This document shows positions 17,275 to 25,987 of a stretch of DNA of 64,000 nt, one piece after another (the first letter of the stretch is position 1; each line of letters opens with the position of its first letter). The notes under the pieces were generated by a model, which had not been told where the DNA came from, did not search any database, and saw only the letters and a program-made list of their open reading frames with translations. Where the stretch lies: contig JBCDFR010000002.1 of assembly GCA_039177505.1 (NCBI GenBank), forward strand, positions 62,001 through 126,000. The letters run 5' to 3'. The DNA is from JABSQH01 sp039177505. GTDB taxonomy: Bacteria; Actinomycetota; Acidimicrobiia; Acidimicrobiales; Ilumatobacteraceae. A program made the position numbers and the translations under genes.

Positions 17275-17801
17275 CAGAATCTCATCAGCGAAGTGATGGG
17301 ACGTTCCCCGAGCTTGCTCCGACCCTTGAGATCGTCGAGCTCGATGAGAAAGCTCAGGCCGGCGATTTCACCTCCGAGTGTTTCGACCAACTTGGCGGTG
17401 GCAGCGGCGGTGCCACCGGTAGCGAGCACATCGTCGATGATCAAGATGCGCTCGCCTGGATGAATCGCATCGCGATGGATCTCCAGCTTGTCCGAGCCGT
17501 ACTCGAGGTCGTACTCCTCGCGCACGACAGCCCACGGCAACTTGCCGGCCTTGCGGACCGGCACGAACGCAGCCCCGAGACGATCGGCGACCGGTGCGGC
17601 AACGATGAACCCGCGGGACTCGACACCGACGACCCGGTCGACCGCTCGACCTTCAGCTGTCTCAGCGAGCCCATCGATGGCGGATCGAAAGGCAGGGCCG
17701 TCGCCGATGAGCGGGGTGATGTCTCGGAATGTCACCCCGGGCTCGGGATAGTCGACGATGTCGCGGACGTACCCGCGCAGCGACTCGTACCCGGCGGCCA
17801 T
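17274..17801 (-). CDS. apt: Adenine phosphoribosyltransferase
   Basis: 175 residues, the normal Apt length. The PRPP-binding signature is ILIIDDVLATGGTAAA, preceded by a VESRGFIVAAPVA hood-type segment and VPVRKAGKLPW. It converts adenine and PRPP into AMP in purine salvage. It lies between the secDF cluster and rel, the same order I recall in M. tuberculosis (secF...apt-relA). The stop overlaps the rel start. No unusual residues were noticed. Confidence 0.95.
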   Translation of the reverse strand: MAAGYESLRGYVRDIVDYPEPGVTFRDITPLIGDGPAFRSAIDGLAETAEGRAVDRVVGVESRGFIVAAPVADRLGAAFVPVRKAGKLPWAVVREEYDLEYGSDKLEIHRDAIHPGERILIIDDVLATGGTAAATAKLVETLGGEIAGLSFLIELDDLKGRSKLGERPITSLMRF

Positions 17802-17825
17802 GTTCCGAGGATATCGCCGAGCGGT

Positions 17826-19022
17826 TCAGCGACGCTTCTTCTTGCGCGGCCGCGGCGGGTGGGTGAGCAGCCGGTCGGCACCTTTCGACACCGCCGCGGT
17901 CGTCGCCGCAGCGGGCTCAGCAGCATCGTCGGTCGATCGTTCGTCTTCTTCGGCGATCTCGTCGGCGGGCCGGCTGGCGTCGGTGCTACGGACTCGCCCG
18001 GTCAGTCCTGCACCGACGACCTCGGCACGGAGTGCGTCCCCAGTCAGGCGGTGCGTTCGCCGCGACTTGCGCGTGGCCGTATTCGACTTCAGTGTGGCCA
18101 GCAAGGGAGCAGCGACGAAGATCGACGAGTACACGCCCGACAACATGCCGATGAGCAGCGCGAGCGCGAACTCACGCAGCGTCACGGCGCCGAGAATTCC
18201 TGAACCGATCAGCAACAGCGAGATCACCGGCAGGATCGATGAGATGCTCGTGTTGATCGAACGCATCATCACCTGGTTCATCGAGATGTTGACGATGTCC
18301 TCGTACGGCATGCGGCGGCTGGCGTACTTGCCCTCGTTCTCGCGTATGCGGTCGAACACCACGATCGTGTCGTACAGCGAATACCCCAGAATCGTGAGGA
18401 AGGCGACGACCGTGGCGGGCGTCACTTCGAACTGGAACAGCGAGTACACACCCACGGTGACCAAAACGTCGTGCGCCATCGCCGTCAATGCGGCGAGTGC
18501 CATTCGCCACTCGAAACGAATCGAAATGAAGATCGACACGATCACCAAGAAGATGATCAGCGCTCGAACCGCCGCTTCGGTGATATCGCTCCCCCAGGTC
18601 GACGACGTGAACGAGAAGTTGATGTCGTCGACGGTGACGTCAGCAGCGATGGCGAAGTCCTCTGTGATCTGCACCGCGACGTCCCGGTCGAGCACCGGGG
18701 TTTGAACGGTGATCAGATCGTTCAATTCCGAAGTACGCCGCTGGATACGGGCACTCGTTGTGGAGACACCGTTGTCGGCGAGCACGGCGTCTGCCTCCTC
18801 GACGCCGAAGGTCTCACTGGCGGGGACATCCCAGGCATCGCCGCCCTCGAAGTCAAGGCCGAGGTTGAGCCCTTGGAGCAGCAGCGATCCAACGGTCAGC
18901 ACCACCGCGATGACCGCAACGATGAGGCCGATCCGCCGACGGCCATAGAAGTCGACGGCGGTCTGGCCGCGGTACAGCCGGCCTAGCCCGGTCGGGGCGA
19001 TGTCGTCGATGCGCGTGCTCAT
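17826..19022 (-). CDS. secF: Protein translocase subunit SecF
   Basis: 398 residues from the ATG at 19022, which overlaps the secD stop by 4 bp. The first transmembrane helix (GLIVAVIAVVLTVGSLLL) leads into a periplasmic P4-type domain that begins LGLDFEGGDAWDV. Five further helices include the signatures AAVRALIIFLVIVSIFISIRF and the SLYDTIVVFDRIRENE segment. SecF works with SecD and YajC to drive late steps of Sec-dependent secretion. After the last helix comes a charged cytoplasmic tail of about 100 residues rich in A, E and D that ends KKKRR, longer than in many SecF proteins. Confidence 0.95.
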   Translation of the reverse strand: MSTRIDDIAPTGLGRLYRGQTAVDFYGRRRIGLIVAVIAVVLTVGSLLLQGLNLGLDFEGGDAWDVPASETFGVEEADAVLADNGVSTTSARIQRRTSELNDLITVQTPVLDRDVAVQITEDFAIAADVTVDDINFSFTSSTWGSDITEAAVRALIIFLVIVSIFISIRFEWRMALAALTAMAHDVLVTVGVYSLFQFEVTPATVVAFLTILGYSLYDTIVVFDRIRENEGKYASRRMPYEDIVNISMNQVMMRSINTSISSILPVISLLLIGSGILGAVTLREFALALLIGMLSGVYSSIFVAAPLLATLKSNTATRKSRRTHRLTGDALRAEVVGAGLTGRVRSTDASRPADEIAEEDERSTDDAAEPAAATTAAVSKGADRLLTHPPRPRKKKRR

Positions 19023-20665
19023 CCGGCCACCTCCAGACCGAAGGCTTTGCGACCGACCATGAACTTCGAGCGCGACAGCAGGATGACCGCTGGGCGGGTA
19101 AAGAAGAAGCACACCAGCAAGTCGCAGGCGGTGGTGATTCCCAAGAACAGTGCGAATCCGCGCACGGAACCAACGCTCAGCCAGAACAGGATCGCCGCGC
19201 CGATGATCGACACCAGGTCGGCGGTCCAGATCGTCCGCCACGTCATCTGGAAGCTGCGTGGTCCGGCATTGCGGAGCGTCCGCCCGTTGCGGAGCTCGTC
19301 CTTCATCCGCTCGAAGAACACCACGTAACTGTCGACCGTCACACCGATGGCGACGATGATGCCGGTGACGCCAGCGAGACTGAGCGAGTAGTTGGTCCAT
19401 CCAGACACCAGCGAAGCCACGCTGAACACCATCGCAGCCCACACGGCGATTCCGCCGATGACCACCAGCGCGATCCATCGGTAGTACGACACGAGAAAGG
19501 TCAGCACCAGCCCGAGACCGATCAGCCCAGCGATCACAGCGGCCTGCAACGACTCCGAGCCTGCCGATGCCGACACGGTCCGCGCCTCTTGCGCTTCGAC
19601 CTCGACCGGGAACGCACCGCGATTGAGCACCGACGCAAGATCTTCGGCCTCACCCCGCGTGAAGTTGCCGGTGATGGCCACGACGTCGGTGAAGTTCGGC
19701 TGATTGACCTGGGGCGCGGACACGACGACGCTGTCGAGGACGATGGCGATCTGCCCACGAGAGCCAGGAATGGTCGACGGGCACGCCGCTGTGGCGTTGA
19801 AGCACTGTGTGGCCAGGTTGTTCCACACCACCTGGCCGTCGCTGCGCAGCCCGACGGCGACGCCCCAGCCCTCCAACTGCCCAAGCGTCGCCTCGGCGCT
19901 GCCCCGTTCGAACACCTCGCCGGTTCCGGCGACCGGGCCGACGCACAGCGCCGAACCGTCGCGGCTCGGCAAAAACTCCGCACCTGGGACTGAGGGCTCA
20001 CCGACGAGATCGCTGAACTCGTCGAGATCGGGGAAGGTCGACTCGGTCGGCTCGTCGGTGTCGGACTCGTCGGTGTCGGACTCATCGCTCGGACTCGTCG
20101 TATCGGGCGTGTCGGGGGTGGCGAGCCGATTGGCGAAACCCTGGGGCTCGTCGAGATCCGAACCGTCGAGCACGGTGACCGGCGTCGTGTCGTCGGTCGT
20201 CGCCTCATCGGTCGTCGCATCGTCGCTGGCTGACGCCGGGGTTCCGTCGAGGATCAGCTCGTCGCCGAGAATGCTGCCACCCGGCGGGAGGCCAGCGGTC
20301 GGATCGAGCGGGGCGCACGCCGCGGCGTCGAGCACCGGTCTGAGTTCGACCACACCCGACACATCCACGGCATCCAGTGCTTCTTGCTGATCGCGCACGC
20401 CGGGGAGGTCGACGACGATCACGTCACCCTGGACGCGTACGTCGGGCTCGGCGATGCCGCGACTTTCCAGCTCGCTGCGAATGAGGTCGCGAATCACGAG
20501 CAGATCGTCTTCGGTCGCCGGTTCCACCGGCTGCAAGATGACCGACACTCCGCCTTGTAGATCAAGCCCGAGCACGGGGGTGTTCCCTGTGGCCAGGTTG
20601 CCGATCAGCGCGCCGACCACGATCAGCACGGTCCCGATCAGGGAGATCCACAGTCGACGGCGCAT
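19019..20665 (-). CDS. secD: Protein translocase subunit SecD
   Basis: 548 residues with an N-terminal helix, GLDLQGGVSVILQPV (the SecD hallmark), a large extracytoplasmic P1 domain, and five C-terminal helices including GVTVDSYVVFFERMKDELRNGR. The P1 domain holds a long insertion of roughly 100 residues, rich in D, T, S and E with near-repeats such as ATTDEATTDD and DESDTDESDTDE. This insertion is absent from typical SecD and is probably disordered. The protein pairs with SecF and uses the proton gradient to complete translocation. yajC ends 4 bp upstream, so yajC-secD-secF form one unit. Confidence 0.95.
   Translation of the reverse strand: MRRRLWISLIGTVLIVVGALIGNLATGNTPVLGLDLQGGVSVILQPVEPATEDDLLVIRDLIRSELESRGIAEPDVRVQGDVIVVDLPGVRDQQEALDAVDVSGVVELRPVLDAAACAPLDPTAGLPPGGSILGDELILDGTPASASDDATTDEATTDDTTPVTVLDGSDLDEPQGFANRLATPDTPDTTSPSDESDTDESDTDEPTESTFPDLDEFSDLVGEPSVPGAEFLPSRDGSALCVGPVAGTGEVFERGSAEATLGQLEGWGVAVGLRSDGQVVWNNLATQCFNATAACPSTIPGSRGQIAIVLDSVVVSAPQVNQPNFTDVVAITGNFTRGEAEDLASVLNRGAFPVEVEAQEARTVSASAGSESLQAAVIAGLIGLGLVLTFLVSYYRWIALVVIGGIAVWAAMVFSVASLVSGWTNYSLSLAGVTGIIVAIGVTVDSYVVFFERMKDELRNGRTLRNAGPRSFQMTWRTIWTADLVSIIGAAILFWLSVGSVRGFALFLGITTACDLLVCFFFTRPAVILLSRSKFMVGRKAFGLEVAG
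20051..20095. repeat. 15-bp in-frame repeat in secD
   Basis: CTCGTCGGTGTCGGA occurs twice head to tail (20051-20065 and 20066-20080), followed by a degenerate third copy. On the minus strand it codes for the acidic Ser/Asp/Glu/Thr repeats of the SecD insertion. The unit length preserves the reading frame. Confidence 0.75.
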
Positions 20666-20669
20666 CGGG

Positions 20670-21038
20670 TCAGTCGTCGTCGACTGCGTCGTCGTCGGCC
20701 GCTGCGTCGTCGTCGGTGTTGACGTCGTCGTCGACCTTGCCCTGGATCGCTGCTCGGGCGATGCGGATCTGCACGTCGTCGTCGATCTCCAACCAGAATC
20801 GGCTCGAGCCGTCCTCGCCGGTGATCCGGCCGAAGATGCCTGACGTGGTCAGCACTTCATCGCCGATTTCGATCGACTTCTGGAGCTCTTGTTGCTCGCG
20901 CATCCGCCGCCGTTGCGGCCGAATGAGAAAGAAGTACATAGCGAACGGGATGAGCAGCAAGATGCCGAGCTGAAACAGCGCCGCACCACCGCCACCACCG
21001 TCTCCGGACGCGACGAGCGCGCTGAGTTGGCTGGACAT
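20670..21038 (-). CDS. yajC: Preprotein translocase subunit YajC
   Basis: About 122 residues from the ATG at 21038; the frame is open 21 codons further upstream, but that part is not YajC-like. One transmembrane helix (LFQLGILLLIPFAMYFFLI) is followed by the family signature RPQRRRMREQQELQKSI and a VLTTSGIFGRI strand. The C-terminal 20 residues are almost entirely aspartate with a few Ala, Asn, Thr and Val. YajC accompanies SecDF in the membrane. The acidic tail is unusual. The gene ends 4 bp before secD. Confidence 0.92.
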   Translation of the reverse strand: MSSQLSALVASGDGGGGGAALFQLGILLLIPFAMYFFLIRPQRRRMREQQELQKSIEIGDEVLTTSGIFGRITGEDGSSRFWLEIDDDVQIRIARAAIQGKVDDDVNTDDDAAADDDAVDDD

Positions 21039-21153
21039 AGCGACGAGCGATCCTATCGGCCCCGACCCGGTGGGAGCAGGCAGTCGAGCAACCTCCGCCA
21101 CCGGTGAGCCAAACGGCTACCTGTGGGCCATCTCCCTCACCGCAGCGGGTGGG

Positions 21154-22251
21154 TCAGTCCCAGACGGCACGTACGTCACGACGGAACGAGTCGTAGCGTC
21201 CGTCCACGATCGCCGTTCGGGCCTGGCTCATGAGCTCGGTGGTCCAGGCGATGTTGTGCAACGAGATCAGGCGGGACGCAGTCGGCTCGCCGACCTGCAG
21301 CAGATGGCGGAGGTAGCCCCGGCTGTGGCGAGTGCACACCTGGCAGCGACAGCGCGGATCGAGTGGTTCGTCGCTGTCGGCATTGCGCGCCGCCCGCACC
21401 GACAACCGTCCGTTCGATGTCAACGCCGTGCCATGGCGACCCAGGCGGGTCTGCATCACACAGTCGACCTGGTCGACGCCGAGTCCGATTGCTTCCACCA
21501 GCGACGCTGGATCGCCGACACCCATCAGGTATCGCGGACGGTCGGCGGGCAGCTCCGACAACGCCGACGCCAGTGCCGGCAGCATTTCCGCTCGACTCTC
21601 ACCTACCGAGAGTCCACCGATGGCGTACCCGTCGAAGCCGATCTCGACCGTGCGGCGGGCACTTTCGATCCGCAGCGCATCATCGATGCCGCCTTGGACG
21701 ATGCCGAACAGCGACTGGTCGTGACGATCGTGCGCCCGGCGCGAGCGCGCCGCCCACGCCGCGGTTCGCTCGACCGCCAGCCTGACGATCTCGTGGGCGC
21801 TCGGCAGTGGCGGGCACACATCGAGCACCATCGCGATGTCGGCGCCGAGCTGCTGTTGAACCTGTACCGCTGCCTCGGGCGTGAAGCGATGGGACGAGCC
21901 GTCGTATGTGCTCTTGAACGTGACCCCATCGTCGTCGACATCGGGATCGAGGGAGAACACCTGGAACCCACCCGAGTCGGTCAACGTCAGGCCGCCCCAC
22001 CCGGCGAACTCGCCCAGACCGCCGAATCGCTCGACCACGTCGGCGCCGGGGCGGAGCATGAGGTGGTACGTGTTGCCGAGCACGATCTGCGCGCCGAGCC
22101 GTTCGTAGTCCTCGGCGCTGAGGTATTTGATGGCGCCACGAGTGCCGACCGGCATGAACAGCGGCGTGGTGTACGTGCCGCCGGACAACGACACCGTGCC
22201 TGCCCGAGCCGCGCCGTCGGTGGCGTCGAGGGTCAGCGCAGCGGTGAACAC
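21154..22251 (-). CDS. tgt: tRNA-guanine transglycosylase
   Basis: 365 residues, close to bacterial Tgt. It swaps guanine-34 in tRNAs with GUN anticodons for preQ1, a queuosine precursor. Visible features are the LTDSGGFQVFSL segment, the VQGGIDDALR substrate loop, DCVMQTR around the nucleophilic aspartate, and the zinc site CRCQVC followed about 25 residues later by SLHN. Two departures from the textbook sequence are DVCPP where DEC is usual, and DCVMQTR where DCVxPTR is usual. The start is a GTG at 22251. queA lies just beyond the small lipoprotein gene, so the two queuosine steps are neighbours. Confidence 0.94.
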   Translation of the reverse strand: MFTAALTLDATDGAARAGTVSLSGGTYTTPLFMPVGTRGAIKYLSAEDYERLGAQIVLGNTYHLMLRPGADVVERFGGLGEFAGWGGLTLTDSGGFQVFSLDPDVDDDGVTFKSTYDGSSHRFTPEAAVQVQQQLGADIAMVLDVCPPLPSAHEIVRLAVERTAAWAARSRRAHDRHDQSLFGIVQGGIDDALRIESARRTVEIGFDGYAIGGLSVGESRAEMLPALASALSELPADRPRYLMGVGDPASLVEAIGLGVDQVDCVMQTRLGRHGTALTSNGRLSVRAARNADSDEPLDPRCRCQVCTRHSRGYLRHLLQVGEPTASRLISLHNIAWTTELMSQARTAIVDGRYDSFRRDVRAVWD

Positions 22252-22335
22252 CGCCGGGAGGCTAACGGTGCGCTCGGGGTCACGGACTTGTGTGGGCTCG
22301 GGTGCGATTGACCACCGTTGTGAAACACTTGCGCC

Positions 22336-22725
22336 ATGCGCACGTTTGCAGCCCTCATCATCGTGGCAGCGGTCGCCGCCGGCTGCTCCGACTCCGACGA
22401 CGGCGGCAGCGACTCCGACGATGACGGCAGCGCCACGACGGCACCAGTGGCAGCGGCGTCCGTGCCGGACGACGGATCGCCGGAAGAGCGCGCTGACGCG
22501 TACGCACAGGCGCTCTCCGATGGCGAAACGACAGGGTGTGCGTCGACGCCGCCCGGGGCGGAGTCAGAGGTCAATCCCGGGTGCATCTACTCCGCGGCCT
22601 ACACCGGATGTCTCGAAGGAATCACCGGCGAGCAGGTCGGAACGCAGACCGCTGAGGAGGCCTGGGTCTCCGAGCCGGCACTGCTCGCGCTGCAGAATCA
22701 GGCCGTGATCGACTGCACCGGGTAA
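22336..22725 (+). CDS. Small secreted lipoprotein, unknown function
   Basis: 129 residues. It starts with a short signal sequence, MRTFAALIIVAAVAAGC, ending in a lipobox (AAGC) whose cysteine would be lipidated after cleavage by LspA. A low-complexity Asp/Ser/Gly linker follows. The remaining domain has four cysteines (in TTGCAS, PGCIY, TGCLEG and DCTG) that could form disulfides outside the cell. I recognise no family. It is the only plus-strand gene between 11897 and 32572 and sits between tgt and queA. The 84 bp upstream must hold divergent promoters with tgt. Confidence 0.8.
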   Translation: MRTFAALIIVAAVAAGCSDSDDGGSDSDDDGSATTAPVAAASVPDDGSPEERADAYAQALSDGETTGCASTPPGAESEVNPGCIYSAAYTGCLEGITGEQVGTQTAEEAWVSEPALLALQNQAVIDCTG

Positions 22726-22740
22726 ACCAGCCGTCGGCGA

Positions 22741-23799
22741 TCAACCCGTTGTCGGCCCCGCAGTGACCCGGTCGAGGAGCATCGCGTCGCCGAACGACAA
22801 GAAGCGGTAGTCGTGCGCGAGCGCCGTCTCGTACAGTTCGCGCCAGCGCGGCCCCACGAACGCGTCGATCATCATCAGCAGCGTCGTGCGTGGCAGATGA
22901 AAGTTGGTCATCAGCACGTCGACGACCTGCCAATCGAAACCACGGTGGATGAACAGGTCGGTACGCCCAGCGAGCTCGTTGCGCGCCGCTGCGGATTCCA
23001 GCGCCCGAACGGCGGTCGTGCCGATCGCAACGACACGATTGCCTCGCGCCCGCGTCGACTCGCACTGCTCCCAGGTGACCCGCGGTACGCGGTAGCGCTC
23101 GGTATGCATCGGATGGTCGCGTGGGTCGTCGGTACCGATCGGCTGGAACGTGTCGAGACCGACCACCAACTCGACCGTTGCCATCGAGACCCCGGCGGCG
23201 CCGAGGCGATCGAGTAGCTCTGGCGTGATGTGCAGTCCAGCGGTCGGGGCGGCGGCCGATGCCGGCTCGCTGGCAAACACCGTCTGGTAGCGCTCGGGGT
23301 CGTCGAGGCGCTGGTGGATATAGGGCGGAAGTGGCATCTCGCCAAGCTCGGCGAGGATCTCGAGTGGATCGCCGTCGGCGACGAGGTCGATCCAGAAGGT
23401 GTCGCCGGCGGCGGTACGTTCACCCATCTCGACGATCGGCGCGCCGCGGGGGTGCGTCCGATCCGACTCGGCCAGCAGCCGCTCGCCCACGCGCAACTTT
23501 CCACCCGGCCGCACCAGCGCTTCCCATTGCCGACGCGATGCATCGGTGGCCTCCAGCAACAACACCTCGACCGCTCCCCCGCTCACTCGCCGCAGCCGCA
23601 GCCGCGCCGGGATCACCCGCGTCTCGTTGAGCACGACGAGATCGCCCGTCTGCAACAGATCGGGTAGATCGCGGACACGGCGGTGCTCGGGAACCTGCGC
23701 ACCGCGGTCGACGAGCAGACGCGCCGCATCGCGCGGCTCGATCGGAGTCTGCGCGATCCGCGCATCAGGCAGCTCGTAGTCGAAGTCGTCGACGCGCAC
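22741..23799 (-). CDS. queA: S-adenosylmethionine:tRNA ribosyltransferase-isomerase
   Basis: About 352 residues, the normal QueA length. It transfers and isomerises the ribosyl group of SAM onto preQ1-tRNA to give epoxyqueuosine. Conserved parts include DFDYELPDARIAQTPIEPRD at the N-terminus, LVVLNETRVIPARL, the HITPELLDRL-type segment after TAGLH, and FIHRGFDWQVVD with NFHLPRTTLLMM near the end. The frame runs far upstream through ruvB, but the GTG at 23799 starts just before the conserved N-terminus and 5 bp after the ruvB stop, so I chose it. It forms part of a ruvC-ruvA-ruvB-queA unit. Confidence 0.94.
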   Translation of the reverse strand: MRVDDFDYELPDARIAQTPIEPRDAARLLVDRGAQVPEHRRVRDLPDLLQTGDLVVLNETRVIPARLRLRRVSGGAVEVLLLEATDASRRQWEALVRPGGKLRVGERLLAESDRTHPRGAPIVEMGERTAAGDTFWIDLVADGDPLEILAELGEMPLPPYIHQRLDDPERYQTVFASEPASAAAPTAGLHITPELLDRLGAAGVSMATVELVVGLDTFQPIGTDDPRDHPMHTERYRVPRVTWEQCESTRARGNRVVAIGTTAVRALESAAARNELAGRTDLFIHRGFDWQVVDVLMTNFHLPRTTLLMMIDAFVGPRWRELYETALAHDYRFLSFGDAMLLDRVTAGPTTG

Positions 23800-23804
23800 G
23801 ACGT

Positions 23805-24836
23805 TCAGTCGAACAGACTGGACGGCGTCGCCGATGTCGGTGGCACGAGCCCGAGATGTTCGTAGGCAGCAGCGAGCGCCACCCGACCGCGAGGTGTACG
23901 AGCGAGCATCCCCTGGGTGATGAGGAACGGCTCGTAGACGTCCTCGACCGTCTCGGGTTGCTCCCCGACGCTGATCGCCAGCGTCGACAAACCGACAGGA
24001 CCGCCGCCGAACTGGCCGCACAGCGCCGTCAGAATTGCCCGATCGACCTTGTCGAGCCCACGATCGTCGACACCGAACAGCGCCAGACCGTCATGGGCCA
24101 CCGTGCCAGTGATCGCTCCGTCGGCACGGACTTCGGCGTAGTCGCGCACCCGCCGCAACAGGCGATTGGCGATTCGTGGTGTGCCCCGCGAGCGACGGGC
24201 GATCTGGCCTGCCCCGTCGGCGTCGATACGCACCTCGAGGATGCCCGCCGCGCGCTCGACGATGGCCTGCAGTTCGGCACTGTCGTAGTAGTCGAGCCGG
24301 GCGACCAGTCCGAAACGGTCGCGTAGCGGGCCCGTGATCATGCCGGTGCGGGTGGTCGCTCCGACGAGCGTGAACGGCGGCATCGTCAGGCGGATGCTCG
24401 ACGCTGCGGGCCCCTTGCCTACCACGATGTCGAGCTGAAAGTCCTCCATCGCCGGATACAGAATCTCCTCGACTGCCCGTGACAAGCGGTGGATCTCATC
24501 GATGAAGAGCACGTCGCCTTCGCCGAGCTTGGTGAGGATCGCGGCGAGATCGCCGGCCCGCTCCAACGCTGGACCTGAGGTGACATGGAGCTGCACCCCC
24601 ATCTCGGTGGCCACGATGCCGGCCAGCGTTGTCTTGCCCAGGCCAGGCGGCCCGGCGAACAGGAGATGATCGACCGCTTGTGATCGCTGGCGGGCGGCCT
24701 CGAGCACGATACCCAGGTGCTCTTTGAGCTCCCGCTGGCCGACGAACTCATCGAGCGCCTGTGGCCGCAATCCCGCCTCGGCGTCGACCTCGGCCTCGTC
24801 GTCACCAACGCCCGGGTCGAGGAACTCCTCACGCAT
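23805..24836 (-). CDS. ruvB: Holliday junction branch migration ATPase RuvB
   Basis: 343 residues. The Walker A motif is GPPGLGKTT, Walker B is FIDEIHRL, and the signature GATTRTGMITGPLRDRFGL contains sensor and arginine-finger residues. The C-terminal winged-helix domain includes GGGPVGLSTLA and LITQGMLARTPRGR. RuvB drives branch migration on RuvA tetramers during recombinational repair. Its start overlaps the ruvA stop by 8 bp. Confidence 0.97.
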   Translation of the reverse strand: MREEFLDPGVGDDEAEVDAEAGLRPQALDEFVGQRELKEHLGIVLEAARQRSQAVDHLLFAGPPGLGKTTLAGIVATEMGVQLHVTSGPALERAGDLAAILTKLGEGDVLFIDEIHRLSRAVEEILYPAMEDFQLDIVVGKGPAASSIRLTMPPFTLVGATTRTGMITGPLRDRFGLVARLDYYDSAELQAIVERAAGILEVRIDADGAGQIARRSRGTPRIANRLLRRVRDYAEVRADGAITGTVAHDGLALFGVDDRGLDKVDRAILTALCGQFGGGPVGLSTLAISVGEQPETVEDVYEPFLITQGMLARTPRGRVALAAAYEHLGLVPPTSATPSSLFD

Positions 24837-25428
24837 TGCGCGCTCCGAGCGACTTCAACGCGTCGCGCAACAGCGTTTCGGAGTCGGCGTCGCTCGGTAG
24901 GTCGCGCAATGTGTCGCGAATCTCCTCGGTGCCGTAACCGAGCCCCGACAGCGCGTCGCGCACCGCGGCGACGGCCGATCCGCCGCCACCACCGTCGGTC
25001 GCCGACTCGGCGCCGTCGAGCACCGGCACCGTCAGACGATCGCGAAGCTCGATGATGAGGCGCTTGGCTGTTTTCGGGCCGACCTTGGGCACCAGCGTGA
25101 GCGCGGCATGGTCGCCGGTGGCGACGAGATCGACCAGCGCCGCCGGCGGATGGACGTCGAGGATCGACATGGCCAGCGCTGGGCCGATCCCGTGCGTACC
25201 GATCAGCGCCTGGAACGTGCGCCGCTCATCGCGGCTCGTGAACCCGAACAGTTGCTGCGCGTCATCGCGAATGTGGTGATGAGTGTGGAGGAACGTCGAC
25301 GATCCGGGTTCGAGTTCGGCCAACGTACGGCTGGTCACCGCCACGAGATAGCCGACACCGCCGACCTCGATCAGGACGCTGCTGTCGACGTCGCGTTCGA
25401 GCACGTCGCCGCGCAGTGACCCGATCAT
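24829..25428 (-). CDS. ruvA: Holliday junction DNA helicase subunit RuvA
   Basis: About 199 residues from the ATG at 25428, which overlaps the ruvC stop as ATGA. The frame is open upstream, but only antisense to ruvC-internal sequence. Domain I begins MIGSLRGDVLE, domain II has helix-hairpin-helix motifs (GIGPALAMSIL and VPKVGPKTAKRLIIEL), and a Gly-rich linker leads to a small C-terminal domain III that contacts RuvB (LSGLGYGTEEI). It binds four-way junctions and recruits RuvB. Confidence 0.95.
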   Translation of the reverse strand: MIGSLRGDVLERDVDSSVLIEVGGVGYLVAVTSRTLAELEPGSSTFLHTHHHIRDDAQQLFGFTSRDERRTFQALIGTHGIGPALAMSILDVHPPAALVDLVATGDHAALTLVPKVGPKTAKRLIIELRDRLTVPVLDGAESATDGGGGGSAVAAVRDALSGLGYGTEEIRDTLRDLPSDADSETLLRDALKSLGARNA

Positions 25429-25958
25429 CGACTGCCCCCTACGAGTGCGGGCGAGATCGACAAATGACACAGCGCCAGCGCAGCCGCATCGGCGGCATCG
25501 GCAGGCTTGGGCGGCGCTGACAGGCGCAGCCGGGACTGCACCATCTTCTGCACCTGCGCCTTTCCGGCACCACCCCAACCGGCGACGGCGTCTTTCACCT
25601 GGTTCGGCCCGTACTGCACGACATGACAACCCGCCAATGCCGCTTCGGCCAACGCCAGTCCGCTGGCCTGACCCACCGACATCGCGGTGCGCACATTGAC
25701 CTGGAAGAAAACTTGCTCGACCGCAACCACGTCGGGCTCGAAATCAACGATCAATGAGCCGAACTCCGTACGGAGCGCAGCGAGTCGCTGCGGCAACGGA
25801 TCGCTCGCCGGGGTTCGAATCACCCCGAGCGACACCGCCGATGCGTTTCCCGGACCACGCCCGTCGACCACTGCGTAGCCGCACCTCGTGAGACCTGGAT
25901 CGATACCCAATACTCGTATTGCGGGGCCGCGAGCGGCGTTGACCGCATTAGCGAACAT
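25425..25958 (-). CDS. ruvC: Crossover junction endodeoxyribonuclease RuvC
   Basis: 177 residues with the RNase H-like acidic centre of RuvC: Asp in VLGIDPGLTRCGY, Glu in VAVEQVFF, and the C-terminal aspartates in KPADAADAAALALCH. It resolves Holliday junctions by paired nicking. The first 13 residues before RVLGIDPG are not conserved, so a shorter start is possible. ruvC-ruvA-ruvB overlap successively and are followed by queA. Confidence 0.94.
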   Translation of the reverse strand: MFANAVNAARGPAIRVLGIDPGLTRCGYAVVDGRGPGNASAVSLGVIRTPASDPLPQRLAALRTEFGSLIVDFEPDVVAVEQVFFQVNVRTAMSVGQASGLALAEAALAGCHVVQYGPNQVKDAVAGWGGAGKAQVQKMVQSRLRLSAPPKPADAADAAALALCHLSISPALVGGSR

Positions 25959-25987
25959 GAGTTCGCAGTGTAGGGCGCCGGTTGCGC

